Below, piece by piece: positions 29,537 to 37,981 of a DNA stretch of 64,000 nt; within the stretch, counting starts at the first letter, position 1, and each line of letters opens with the position of its first letter. The translations under genes were made by a program, and so were the position numbers. Source of the stretch: CAYJPA01 sp964371945 (GTDB taxonomy: Bacteria > Chloroflexota > Chloroflexia > Thermomicrobiales > UBA6265); the NCBI GenBank assembly GCA_964371945.1, contig CAYJPA010000009.1, positions 22,488-86,487 of the forward strand, written 5' to 3'. The notes under the pieces were generated by a model. It saw only the letters and a program-made list of their open reading frames with translations. It was not told where the DNA came from and did not search any database.

Positions 29537-31036
29537 CTACGTTGCGGCAGCAGGCAGCGCTGCTGATTGCTCCTCGCTGGAGTCATCGCCCGCTGCAATC
29601 TGTCGCTGTCTGATGAGTGGGCGAGCACTGAGCGATTCACCTAAGTCTTCCATCAACCGGTAAAAATCTCGCTGACCCGACCAATCGCGCTTTGCCATCG
29701 GCGCGAAGTATGCGGAGGCGCCATCGGCGCCGTTGGATGCGGGAGCAATAATGCCGCGAATCTTCCTGTGCGGAAAATAGAAGACGATAGCAAGCCCGCC
29801 GACGAGCAGAAATGACGCGGTCCAGAAGATCGGGATGCCCGGGTTTTTTCCTACTTGCAGAAGAGTGTACTGGCGCTCGCGGACGAACTGAACGTTGATT
29901 CCGTTCAGATTGACCCTATCGCCTTGCGTCACGACCGCGCTCGGCGGCATCACATCGCCGGCGATGTCATAGGGGCGGACCTGGATAAACATCTGTCCGC
30001 TCGCCAGGTTGAGCGTGTCCTGTTCCGGATTGCTGGTTGGATTCGTATCGGGTCCGATGACATGGACCGAAGCGTTCGCGATCGGCAGGTCCAATATGCC
30101 GGCCGGGGCTTCGGGATTGAGCTTCGATTGGAAGATGCCAAGGGGAATCGAGTCGCTGAAGAGCTCGCGGCCCTCGCTGTCGGTTATCCGCAACGCAACC
30201 GCCTGGCCGAATCCGCTTTGGTAGAAGGTGATCCCGTCGTATGAAATTGGATGATTGACGGTGATCGAGCCGGTTTTGACCTGTTCACCATCTTTGTAGA
30301 TCACGAGATCGCTTTGATACTCGCTGGGCGTGCCGTTATCGCGATAAATGTCGCGGAAATCAGTCAGGCCGACCGAGAGACCGGTGCCATGCATAACGTC
30401 GCGCACCGAACCTTCTGGAACCGCGAACTCCATCTCGCGGAAGCCATAGCGGGCGCCGACAATTCCGCCGGCGAGGATGAGAATCAGCGCGAGGTGGAAC
30501 GGAAAGGTTCCGAACTTCGAGTACCGATATCGATCCGCGTAGACATGGACTTCTCCGTTGCGCTTGGTCGTCAGAACGCGATAACCGCGCCGGCGGAACA
30601 TCGATTCCGCGGCCGCGACGGATTTGTCAGGAGCGATTTCCACGTCGAGCTGGGCGTTGATCTCTGCATTCCGGATGAACCCATAACTGGTCGTGATGGT
30701 CGGATGCGCGATCGCTCGCCAAATGCCCGGTACCCGGTTGATCGTGCAGATCGCGATCGCCACCGAGATCAGCGTCAGCAGAAAGACGAACGACAGGGAA
30801 TGGAAAACATCCCAGTCGTACCAGCGATCGACGATCGATCTGGTCGCGGGAACGTGTACAGCGATCCATTCTGGAACCGAGCTCCCTCGTAGGGTGCCGG
30901 CCAGGACCATGAGCAAGAGCACGACGATCTCATACACGGCGGCCCGAACCGAACAGAAAAAGCGCCAAACCCGGTCGACGACGATCTCGGGGATTGAGCG
31001 ACGCGCGATATTCGATTGTGCCGCCGCTTGAACCAT
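29537..31036 (-). CDS. resB: Cytochrome c biogenesis protein ResB/Ccs1
   Basis: Partner of CcsA. 499 residues: three N-terminal membrane spans (LLMVLAGTLRG; FVFLLTLISVAIAICTINR; FPFHLALILILAGGIV), a large extracytoplasmic domain of about 250 residues (FRDIYRDNGTPSEYQSDLVI ... INHPISYDGITFYQSGFGQ), and a final span near 410 (FLLVGGLAIVFYFPHRKI). The VNHPISYDGITFYQSG block is a clear ResB signature. Second gene after ccdA. Confidence 0.95.
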   Translation of the reverse strand: MVQAAAQSNIARRSIPEIVVDRVWRFFCSVRAAVYEIVVLLLMVLAGTLRGSSVPEWIAVHVPATRSIVDRWYDWDVFHSLSFVFLLTLISVAIAICTINRVPGIWRAIAHPTITTSYGFIRNAEINAQLDVEIAPDKSVAAAESMFRRRGYRVLTTKRNGEVHVYADRYRYSKFGTFPFHLALILILAGGIVGARYGFREMEFAVPEGSVRDVMHGTGLSVGLTDFRDIYRDNGTPSEYQSDLVIYKDGEQVKTGSITVNHPISYDGITFYQSGFGQAVALRITDSEGRELFSDSIPLGIFQSKLNPEAPAGILDLPIANASVHVIGPDTNPTSNPEQDTLNLASGQMFIQVRPYDIAGDVMPPSAVVTQGDRVNLNGINVQFVRERQYTLLQVGKNPGIPIFWTASFLLVGGLAIVFYFPHRKIRGIIAPASNGADGASAYFAPMAKRDWSGQRDFYRLMEDLGESLSARPLIRQRQIAAGDDSSEEQSAALPAAAT

Positions 31037-31067
31037 CGATTACCCACGTGACCACGAGAAGGGCCGT

Positions 31068-31814
31068 CTAGATTTGCGGTTCCCATGGAGTCCAGGGGGC
31101 TGCCGCGACCAACCGGGTGAAGAACTGTTGATAAATCCCGAGTACCATGAGCAGCCCGATTGCCAGCATAACCGCGCCGCTGCCGCTTTTGATTGCTTCC
31201 AGGTGCGGACTGAGGCTCTTGAGGATACCAGACGCTCCTCCGAAGAACGCCACCATCAAGAATGGAATGGCCAGGCCGGCCGAATAAACGGCAAGCAAAA
31301 ACGCCGATTGCGTCACGCTGGCCTCCCCGGCCGCCATGGTCAGGATCGCTCCCAGAATCGGACCCGCGCAAGGCGACCAGCCCGCGGCGAAGGTTACCCC
31401 GACGACAAAGGATGTAAGCAGCTTGCCATTCGAAGTCGTGGCAATCTGCAATCGACGTTCTTGGTTCAATCCGGGGATTCGGATGAGCCCGATTTGGTGA
31501 AGCCCAAACAGTGCAATCATGACGCCGCCGGCGCGGACGAGCAGGGTTCGATTCGACGAAACGACGGAAGCGGCGGAAACAAGACTTCCGGCTGCGCCAA
31601 ATGCCACTCCAATCAACACAAAGACCACGGAGAAACCAGCGACGTAGGCAGACGCCTGGACCAGAAGCTGCTGGCGCCGTGTGGTCAAATCGCCAGGATC
31701 GGCGGTTCCCGCCAGATGGGCCAAATACAGTGGCAGCAAGGGGAGCACACACGGCGAGGTAATCGAAAGTGTCCCGGCGACAAAAGCAGCAATGACCGAG
31801 ACGTCTGGTGTCAT
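31068..31814 (-). CDS. ccdA: Thiol-disulfide interchange membrane protein CcdA
   Basis: Carries electrons from cytosolic thioredoxin across the membrane to the ResA-like protein encoded three genes on. 248 residues and six spans. Both conserved cysteine motifs are present: SPCVLPLLPLYLAHLAG near 20 and GWSPCAGPILGAIL near 145. It starts the cytochrome c maturation operon, divergent from recO. Confidence 0.95.
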   Translation of the reverse strand: MTPDVSVIAAFVAGTLSITSPCVLPLLPLYLAHLAGTADPGDLTTRRQQLLVQASAYVAGFSVVFVLIGVAFGAAGSLVSAASVVSSNRTLLVRAGGVMIALFGLHQIGLIRIPGLNQERRLQIATTSNGKLLTSFVVGVTFAAGWSPCAGPILGAILTMAAGEASVTQSAFLLAVYSAGLAIPFLMVAFFGGASGILKSLSPHLEAIKSGSGAVMLAIGLLMVLGIYQQFFTRLVAAAPWTPWEPQI

Positions 31815-31930
31815 GACCGAAACCTACCATTGCCTTCAAAACGACGTCAATTCACCACCACGCCGGACGGGTAAGAGTGCCCGACCATCATGGTAAAATT
31901 CGACATAATGATGCGCTGTGAGTCCCCAAC

Positions 31931-32719
31931 ATGACCAACCCCCGCCGCGAGCATGTCTACCGCACCGAAGCGATCGTGATCGGGCGTCTTGACCTTGGCG
32001 AGACCGATCGCATCCTCACGCTCTATTCACCGCACCACGGAAAATTGAAGGCAGTGGCGAAGGGGATTCGCCGGCCGAAGAGCCGGTTGGCGCCCCACCT
32101 GGAGCTGTTGTGCCAGACTCGGCTCATGCTCGCAAAGGGGCGAGATCTCGATATCGTGACCAGCGCCGAGATGATCGACGGCCACTGGCAATTGCGCACG
32201 GATCTCGATGCGTTCGGGCACGCCTCATATCTTGCTGAATTGCTCAACCAGCTCACCGAGGATCGACAGGAGAATGCCGCCGCATTCGATGTGTTAATGC
32301 GCTCTCTGCGACTGCTCGCCGAAGGGGTAAGCCCGTATTCCGTCACACGGCACTACGAGTTGGCATTGTTGTCGATTCTCGGCTTTCGCCCTCAGCTTTT
32401 TCAGTGCGTGCGCTGCGAAACCGAGATCGCCCCGGGCCAGAACTCGTTCAGCGCACGCCTCGGTGGCATGCTTTGTCCGAACTGCAGATCTGCCGACGCT
32501 GGAGCACCTGTGCTCTCTATCAATGCGCAGAAGTATCTGAGGGTGCTCGATCGGTCGGGCATGGGCGCAACCGTGCGGCTCGAGCTCGATGCCGCGACCG
32601 CGGCGGAAATCGAGCGCGCGCTCTCGGGCTATGCCCGGCATCATGCCGAGCGAGAGGCGCGCAGCCTTGGGGTCATCAAATCAATCCGCGAGTGGAGTCC
32701 AGATTACGAGGCGCGGTAA
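31931..32719 (+). CDS. recO: DNA repair protein RecO
   Basis: Anneals strands and, with RecR, loads RecA. 262 residues: OB fold at the N-terminus (RTEAIVIGRLDLGETDRILTL, GKLKAVAKGIRRPKS), helical middle, and a Cys4 zinc site (CVRCET ... LCPNCR) near 158-190. ATG at 31931. A CATAAT box at 31904-31909 may be its -10 but a good -35 is missing. Convergent with the AAA gene after 15 nt. Confidence 0.95.
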   Translation: MTNPRREHVYRTEAIVIGRLDLGETDRILTLYSPHHGKLKAVAKGIRRPKSRLAPHLELLCQTRLMLAKGRDLDIVTSAEMIDGHWQLRTDLDAFGHASYLAELLNQLTEDRQENAAAFDVLMRSLRLLAEGVSPYSVTRHYELALLSILGFRPQLFQCVRCETEIAPGQNSFSARLGGMLCPNCRSADAGAPVLSINAQKYLRVLDRSGMGATVRLELDAATAAEIERALSGYARHHAEREARSLGVIKSIREWSPDYEAR

Positions 32720-32734
32720 CCGCGCCGCATCGAG

Positions 32735-34024
32735 TTACAGATCCACGAAATAGGTTTGACAGGCTTTGTCGAGCAGCGCCGGCGTCAGCGCCGGCGGAAT
32801 GTTGTGATACCGGGCGATACCCTGAAGCGTTCGCAGGATATCGCGTGGATGGACCGAGCGCAGTTCTCGCTTCGGCTTCACATAGTATTCGCGCAGCAGA
32901 TAAACCAGCCCGTTTTGATCGAACGGGATGTTGAGCGACTCACATTGCCGCCGGAAAATCTCGCGGAATGCCTCGACGGATGGATTGGTGACGTAGAGCT
33001 TGTTCTGAATACGGCGCAGGAACGCTTCGTCGACCAGATCCTTCGGCGCCATGTTGGTTGAGAAGACGATCAGCTGATCGAACGGAATCTCAACTTTTTT
33101 GCCGGTATGGAGCGTCAGGAAGTCGATCCGCTTTTCCAGTGGCACAATCCAGCGGTTGAGGAGTTGCCGCGGCGAAACCTGCTGGCGGCCAAAGTCGTCG
33201 ATCAGCAGCATTCCGCCGTTGGCTTTGACCTGGAGCGGCGATTCGTAAATTCTCGCAAATTTGTCATAGACGAGGTCGAGGCCCTCGAGCGTAAGCTCGC
33301 CACCGGTGATGACCGCCGGTCGTTTGCACATGACGAAGCGCCGGTCGAAGTCCGGGCGGCCAGTCAGCGTAACCGGCTCATGGTTGTGCAAATCGAGTAC
33401 CTTGATGATCTGTCCATCGACGGTAAAGGCATACGGAATCAACACGTGCCCGCCTAGCAGCGGGACGATATGCTCCGCGAGCATCGTCTTGCCGTTTCCT
33501 GGAGGTCCGAAGAGGAAGAGCGACCGCCCGGTGTTGACCGCCTGACCCATCGAATCGATGACCGAGTCTTCCAGCACGAGATCCGCCATAGCCTCTCGGA
33601 CCTCCACTGGTCCAACGCGGACATCGGAGATCGCTTGCTGCTTGATGACCGCCTTGTATTGGTCGAGGGTGACCGGTGCGGGACCAACATAGGTCGTTCG
33701 TTCGAGCGTCTGGTGGACGCGAACCACGCCTTTCGGCGTAATCGAGTACTGGTAGGCCTGCTCGCCGAAACCGTTGCTGCCGGAAACTTCAATGAGCTCT
33801 TCCCGCTTCAACGCCATGAGCGCTTTGTCGACCACGTTGTAGAACGGAAGGCACATCTCATCCGCGATGGTCTGGGCGGTGATTTGATTATTGAAATAGA
33901 TGAATTTAAGCGCTAGATCGGCAATTGCGGCTAGCTCGAGCCCCGTTTGTTCGACCGAGCTTGGCTCACGCGCCGCAACCGCGGCTGCAGGCGACTCAGC
34001 ACGCTCCATGAGGCCTGTTGCCAT
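32735..34024 (-). CDS. Winged-helix AAA ATPase, function unknown
   Basis: 429 residues. After a short Ala-rich tail comes a winged-helix-like domain (residues 30-110: FNNQITAQTIADEMCLPFYNVVDKALMALKREELI), then an AAA+ module with Walker A FGPPGNGKTMLAEH near 174, Walker B GGMLLIDDFGRQ, sensor-1 NMAP and a C-terminal helical lid. The C-terminal helices resemble the McrB/MoxR side of the AAA tree rather than DnaC. It stands alone between recO and trmD, without the VWA-domain partner of MoxR systems. ATG 34024 with a distant AGGAG; an upstream frame extension is Pro/Gly-rich and rejected. Confidence 0.75.
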   Translation of the reverse strand: MATGLMERAESPAAAVAAREPSSVEQTGLELAAIADLALKFIYFNNQITAQTIADEMCLPFYNVVDKALMALKREELIEVSGSNGFGEQAYQYSITPKGVVRVHQTLERTTYVGPAPVTLDQYKAVIKQQAISDVRVGPVEVREAMADLVLEDSVIDSMGQAVNTGRSLFLFGPPGNGKTMLAEHIVPLLGGHVLIPYAFTVDGQIIKVLDLHNHEPVTLTGRPDFDRRFVMCKRPAVITGGELTLEGLDLVYDKFARIYESPLQVKANGGMLLIDDFGRQQVSPRQLLNRWIVPLEKRIDFLTLHTGKKVEIPFDQLIVFSTNMAPKDLVDEAFLRRIQNKLYVTNPSVEAFREIFRRQCESLNIPFDQNGLVYLLREYYVKPKRELRSVHPRDILRTLQGIARYHNIPPALTPALLDKACQTYFVDL

Positions 34025-34210
34025 CGAAGGTTTCCGCTCCTGATGAAGATCGGGTGATCGAGAACCGACGCCGGGACGGGGCGAGCCGGGTCCAAAGCGA
34101 CGAACCGTCCCCACATCGACGGCGCCGCCTCCCAGTTGAAGCAAGCTTATCCGGCATAATGCGGCGTCTCTATAGGGCCATGGTACCGAACAGAACGGCC
34201 GAATCGACGG

Positions 34211-35005
34211 CTATTCGGTGACCGGTGGCAGCTTCGATGAGGAAATCGGCTTTCTTGCTTTCGAGGACCTGTTTGCAGCCGTCTTCACGGTGGTTGGTGG
34301 AGATTGAGCTGTACCTAAATCGGGGCGATTGGATTCCGTTTTGGCAATCGCCTGATTACGACGCCATTGTTCTATGTTCGCGTGGTGCCCGCTCAGCAAA
34401 ATCTCCGGGACGTCATGACCGCGAAACTCGACCGGACGCGTGTAGTGTGGATATTCCAACAAACCAGAGTTGAACGACTCGTCGCCAATGGAGGCAGCAT
34501 CGATGACGCCCGGCGCTAAACGAGACACCGCATCGATCACGACCATTGCCGGGAGCTCGCCGCCGGTGAGAACGTAGTCCCCGATCGAGAGCTCGTCACA
34601 ACCGAGAATACGACGAACACGATCGTCGACACCCTCGTAATGCCCACAGATCAGCGCAATTCGCCTCTGATGTGAAAGTTCGTGGGCGACTGATTGCGTG
34701 AAGCGGATACCACTGGCCGCGAGCAGGAAAATCCGCGTTTCCGCGAGGTGAGGGCCAAGGACGGCTTCAACCGCTTCCACAATCGGCGGAGCCTTCATCA
34801 CCATTCCGGCGCCACCGCCATACGGCGTATCGTCGGCAGTCCGATGGCGATCGTGCGTCCAGTCCCTGATGTCATGGATCGCGATTTCGATGAGTTCGCG
34901 GTCCTGCGCGCGTTGAATGATGCTCTCGGAAAGTGGTCCGGTGAACATCGCCGGGAATAGCGTAAAGACATCGAACCGAATGGGCCCGTCCGTTTCCCCG
35001 GTCAC
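34211..35005 (-). CDS. trmD: tRNA (guanine-37 N1) methyltransferase
   Basis: Methylates G37 next to the anticodon, preventing frameshifts. SPOUT-fold knot protein of 264 residues: FDVFTLFPAMF at the N-terminus, DDTPYGGGAGMVMKAPP, CGHYEGVDDRV and the knot SIGDYVLTGGELPAMVV. GTG start overlapping the HAD gene stop (GTGA) with GGAG 8 nt upstream. The usual rpsP-rimM-trmD-rplS context is absent; here it is paired with a HAD hydrolase. The last 40 residues are Lys/Ser-rich and not conserved. Confidence 0.95.
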   Translation of the reverse strand: MTGETDGPIRFDVFTLFPAMFTGPLSESIIQRAQDRELIEIAIHDIRDWTHDRHRTADDTPYGGGAGMVMKAPPIVEAVEAVLGPHLAETRIFLLAASGIRFTQSVAHELSHQRRIALICGHYEGVDDRVRRILGCDELSIGDYVLTGGELPAMVVIDAVSRLAPGVIDAASIGDESFNSGLLEYPHYTRPVEFRGHDVPEILLSGHHANIEQWRRNQAIAKTESNRPDLGTAQSPPTTVKTAANRSSKARKPISSSKLPPVTE

Positions 35006-35751
35006 GTTGATCGCTCCAGCAAAGAGAGCAATTGGGGAGCGATGCCGTCAAGCGAATTGACCGTCAAGGTGGGAACAGTCGCCGGCTTCGCGCTGCCGCC
35101 GTGATCCAGCCAAACCGTGCTCAAACCGGCTCTGGCGGCCCCGTCGACATCGAATCTGGCGGAGTCGCCGATGTGCAGGCTCCGTTTCGGGTCGGCGCCA
35201 AGGGCGGCAAGCGTTTGCCAGTAGAGCTCTGGCCGTGACTTGTAGTAGCCGGCCGCGGCCGAGGTCATGACGATCCTAAACGAGCTCAGCAGCCCGAGCC
35301 GATCGAGCGCCCACTCCAGAAATGGATGGTGAACGGCACTTGAAATCACTCCAAGTGCAATGCCCCGATCCGCGAGCTCGTGCACCGTCTCGAGTGCCCA
35401 GGGAACCGCATGGATGCCTCCTAAAGCTGAAGACATTACATCACGCACGCCTCGCTCGATGACACAATCGTCGAGATCGATTCCCGCTTGTGCACAGACG
35501 ACCGCGACTGATCGTTCGGCGTTCAGTTCGTGACCGTGCTGAATAATCGAGGTTCTGAGACGGCGATATGCCCGGTCCAGGTCCGCGCCGGCAGCGGGAT
35601 CAGCAAGCGCGCCGAGTGTCTGCTCATGCCACGCGAGGAATGCGCTTGGCAGGTGAAACACTTCGAGTTGAAACCATTCGTCGCAATGGACAAGGGTATC
35701 GTGAAAATCGAATGTGATCGCGCTCCTGTTCATCATTGTAGTTTCGTTCAT
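35002..35751 (-). CDS. HAD-superfamily hydrolase
   Basis: About 249 residues. HAD motif I is FDFHDTLVH (first Asp near 16, second Asp two residues later); motif II is the VISSAVH strand; motif III includes KSRPELYW, with K-x-R-P typical of phosphatases; motif IV is HIGDSARFDVDGA. The C1 cap places it near REG-2/pyrophosphatase-like HADs; substrate unknown. Start uncertain among ATGs at 35751, 35736 and 35733. Overlaps trmD. Confidence 0.88.
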   Translation of the reverse strand: MNETTMMNRSAITFDFHDTLVHCDEWFQLEVFHLPSAFLAWHEQTLGALADPAAGADLDRAYRRLRTSIIQHGHELNAERSVAVVCAQAGIDLDDCVIERGVRDVMSSALGGIHAVPWALETVHELADRGIALGVISSAVHHPFLEWALDRLGLLSSFRIVMTSAAAGYYKSRPELYWQTLAALGADPKRSLHIGDSARFDVDGAARAGLSTVWLDHGGSAKPATVPTLTVNSLDGIAPQLLSLLERST

Positions 35752-35794
35752 CGCGCAGCGGCATGCGATGGAAAGGGAATCAGATCGTAAGCGA

Positions 35795-36073
35795 TCACAC
35801 CCGGGCCGCATCCGCGCCGAGCAAAGTCAATGCAAGCCGTCGGGCGACGGACAGGGAAGCAAGATTTTCCCACCAGGTACTATAGACCGGAGTGCGGACC
35901 GAGGTTCGCACAGAAGCTGCCCAAACCGCGGTGACGCTCGCGGCAAAACCGTGACCTCGAAACTCTGAGAGCGTTATGACGCCAGCCTCGGCCGCCCCGC
36001 CGCCGGTGCGCGAGCTGTACCAGAGCGGGACTGGAGAGAGGTCAAAGCAAGCAGATGCGAAGACCAAACGCAT
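35795..36073 (-). pseudogene. Truncated GNAT acetyltransferase (C-terminal half)
   Basis: About 92 residues read like the C-terminal half of a GNAT enzyme: AAEAGVITLSEFRGHGFAAS contains the acetyl-CoA loop pattern (R-G-x-G-x-A), followed by YSTWWENLASLSVARRLAL, the usual last helix and strand. The N-terminal strands that should precede them are missing, because the frame runs back into the HD-GYP gene end. No good ribosome site. Most likely a remnant between HD-GYP and the HAD gene; a short functional protein is less likely. Confidence 0.55.
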
Positions 36074-36086
36074 GTAGGTCAGGAAA

Positions 36087-37385
36087 CTAATCCCCGGTTG
36101 CTGGCGAAGTTTCAAAACTGGGCTCGTGAACCGGCGCGGGCTTCAACATTGCGCGCTGGAATGCCTCGACGACCATTGGATCGTACTGGGTGCCGCTGTT
36201 CTTCACGATCTCTTCCATCGCCTCGGGAAATGCGCGCGCCCGGCGATACGGACGGTTCGAGGTCATCGCATCGAACGAATCTGCAACCGCAATGATTCGC
36301 GAACCAAGCGGAATTTCGTCACCCTTCAGCCCGTCCGGATAGCCCTTGCCGTCCCATCGCTCATGATGATGCCGGACGATTGCGACGCTATGGCGGTAAA
36401 TACCAAGGTTGCTCACGATATCGGCGCCGATGACCGGGTGGCGCTGAATCTCGCGCCACTCCTCGTCCGACAACGGTCCATTCTTGAGCAACGCCGTGTC
36501 CTGGATGCCGATTTTGCCGACGTCATGTATTCGGGCAGCTTCAACGGTGATCAGTTTCAATCGTGACGGTACGTGCGGGAGCTCTTCCAGAATCGCCTCG
36601 ACGTATTCCGTCACGCGGGCTGAGTGGTGATGCGTGTAGGCGTCGCGCACCTCGAGCGCATCGGTGAGGCTCGCCATCGTGGCTTGGGTTTCAAGCTCTA
36701 CTTTTCTCAAATTGCGGAGCGCGAGATGGGATCCGGCTAACGGTACAGCCAGGATGAGCACACCAAAACCGCTTTCTGCCGCGGTGATTGGAATCAGGCT
36801 GCCCAACATTGGCAAGGAGACGAAGACAAACGTTCCGGAAAAGTTTGCTCGCCACATCCCGACGGGGGTTTCACCGACAACAGGAGCGACAATCACGGAG
36901 AGCGTGCCCAGATTTGCAACGGTGTAGACGGCAGAGCCAACAATTGTTGCGATCAGTGCCGGCACGCTGTCGATCGGACTGATGGCATTGCCGGCGATCG
37001 CCCAATAGACCGATCCGGCCAGGAAGGTCGCCAAGCCGAGATTCGCGCCGTTGACAATGAGCTGGATCGGCTTCAGGCGATTGCTTAGGTCGACGACGAC
37101 ATTGGCCGCGATTACGATGATTGCGCTCTGTAACGGATCGAGGGTGAACGCGGTGCCGAGTGACAGAATTGCGCCGACCGAGACAGAGAAATGGAAGCTT
37201 CGATTGGGGAAATCGATTTTGAACCGCTCGGCGATTGCGATCATCGCAAAGAGGATGATCCCTGTTTGCGCATCTGACTTTGACCACGCCAAACCATCGC
37301 GCAGATATTCCGCCATCAGTACGACGGACGTGAGACCGACGAGTACGCCGACGTAAATGCGGGTCCTGAAGGGAATGCCGTTCAT
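36087..37385 (-). CDS. Membrane HD-GYP domain phosphodiesterase
   Basis: 432 residues. Residues 1-210 hold about seven hydrophobic spans resembling a MASE-type sensor (YVGVLVGLTSVVLMAEYL, SVSVGAILSLG, YTVANLGTLSVIV). After a helical linker the HD-GYP domain follows (240-415): THHHSARVTEYVEAI, the metal motif IHDVGKIG, RHPVIGADIV and the signature HHERWDGKGYPDG, so c-di-GMP or cGAMP hydrolysis is expected. ATG 37385 chosen (GGGGA close upstream); an in-frame TTG 27 nt earlier is possible. It may be driven by the strong minus-strand promoter near 37850 through a 430-nt leader, or by a nearer TATACT box. Confidence 0.9.
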   Translation of the reverse strand: MNGIPFRTRIYVGVLVGLTSVVLMAEYLRDGLAWSKSDAQTGIILFAMIAIAERFKIDFPNRSFHFSVSVGAILSLGTAFTLDPLQSAIIVIAANVVVDLSNRLKPIQLIVNGANLGLATFLAGSVYWAIAGNAISPIDSVPALIATIVGSAVYTVANLGTLSVIVAPVVGETPVGMWRANFSGTFVFVSLPMLGSLIPITAAESGFGVLILAVPLAGSHLALRNLRKVELETQATMASLTDALEVRDAYTHHHSARVTEYVEAILEELPHVPSRLKLITVEAARIHDVGKIGIQDTALLKNGPLSDEEWREIQRHPVIGADIVSNLGIYRHSVAIVRHHHERWDGKGYPDGLKGDEIPLGSRIIAVADSFDAMTSNRPYRRARAFPEAMEEIVKNSGTQYDPMVVEAFQRAMLKPAPVHEPSFETSPATGD

Positions 37386-37817
37386 CCGTTCCCCGTGGAT
37401 CGAGCGGTCCAAAACGACTGCCGGCCGAAGCGAAATGCAAACACTCCCGGCGGTGTCGTGGTACCTCTTGTTCTGCAGTATACCGATCGATATTTCGATA
37501 GCTAGCCGTAGCCAGAGAGGATTGCGGGGGTCTTCGTGGTAACGTTACTTGAGTACCATCAATGCCGGGAATTTTGTCGACTCACAAGAAGAAAGACTCC
37601 AAGCGATTCGCCAACAAGAGCGGGGACGCTTGAAGCCTTTCGTTGTAGATCTATCGAGCGGAACCTACTGCCACTTGACGTTGTCCCATTTCATCGGGTT
37701 GGCTCCTTTCTCAACATCGATCCGCGAGCGAACCTTGATACATTCGATTGGCGGTGAGGGGCGCTACCGCCATCCCGGTACCGGCCAGGAGCTACGTACG
37801 GGTCTATGACCCTCCTG
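37386..37817. other. Long leader/intergenic region upstream of HD-GYP
   Basis: About 430 nt without a normal-size gene. On the minus strand it contains a short ORF with a strong ribosome site (37665-37694) and a TATACT box near 37480. Plus-strand frames lack ribosome sites and resemble shadows. Confidence 0.5.
37665..37694 (-). CDS. Nonapeptide leader-like ORF MKWDNVKWQ
   Basis: ATG at 37694 has a near-perfect AAAGGAG exactly 8 nt upstream and encodes nine residues with two Trp before TAG. Past the amber codon the same frame stays open for about 38 more codons, with further Trp and Cys. It lies about 120 nt downstream of the TTGACA promoter. It could be a leader peptide acting on downstream expression, or a nonsense-interrupted small gene. 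No family recognised. Confidence 0.35.
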   Translation of the reverse strand: MKWDNVKWQ

Positions 37818-37880
37818 TACTATCAGTCTAGCCCGATAGTACTATGTTGTCAAGCCCTGTAACGCAATAGTACTAGTACT
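37818..37880 (-). promoter_or_regulatory. Consensus promoter embedded in three ATAGTACTAT-like operators
   Basis: On the minus strand TTGACA (37853-37848), 17 nt spacer, TAGACT (37830-37825). The palindrome ATAGTACTAT lies inside the spacer; a second copy of its core lies upstream of the -35 (ATAGTACTA at 37867-37875 on the plus strand, 31 bp from the spacer copy), and a half-site GATAGTAC covers the transcription start on the minus strand. GTACTATC and GATAGTAC also form an 8-bp inverted repeat. The layout is that of a tightly repressed promoter. Confidence 0.65.
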
Positions 37881-37981
37881 TTCAGGTATCGACTAGGACC
37901 ATTGGCGGGCATAGAAGACTCATCGTTTCAGATCATCGGAGCAAATTGCAGAAGTTCGAATGTTGGGAGCGGGTTGATTTC

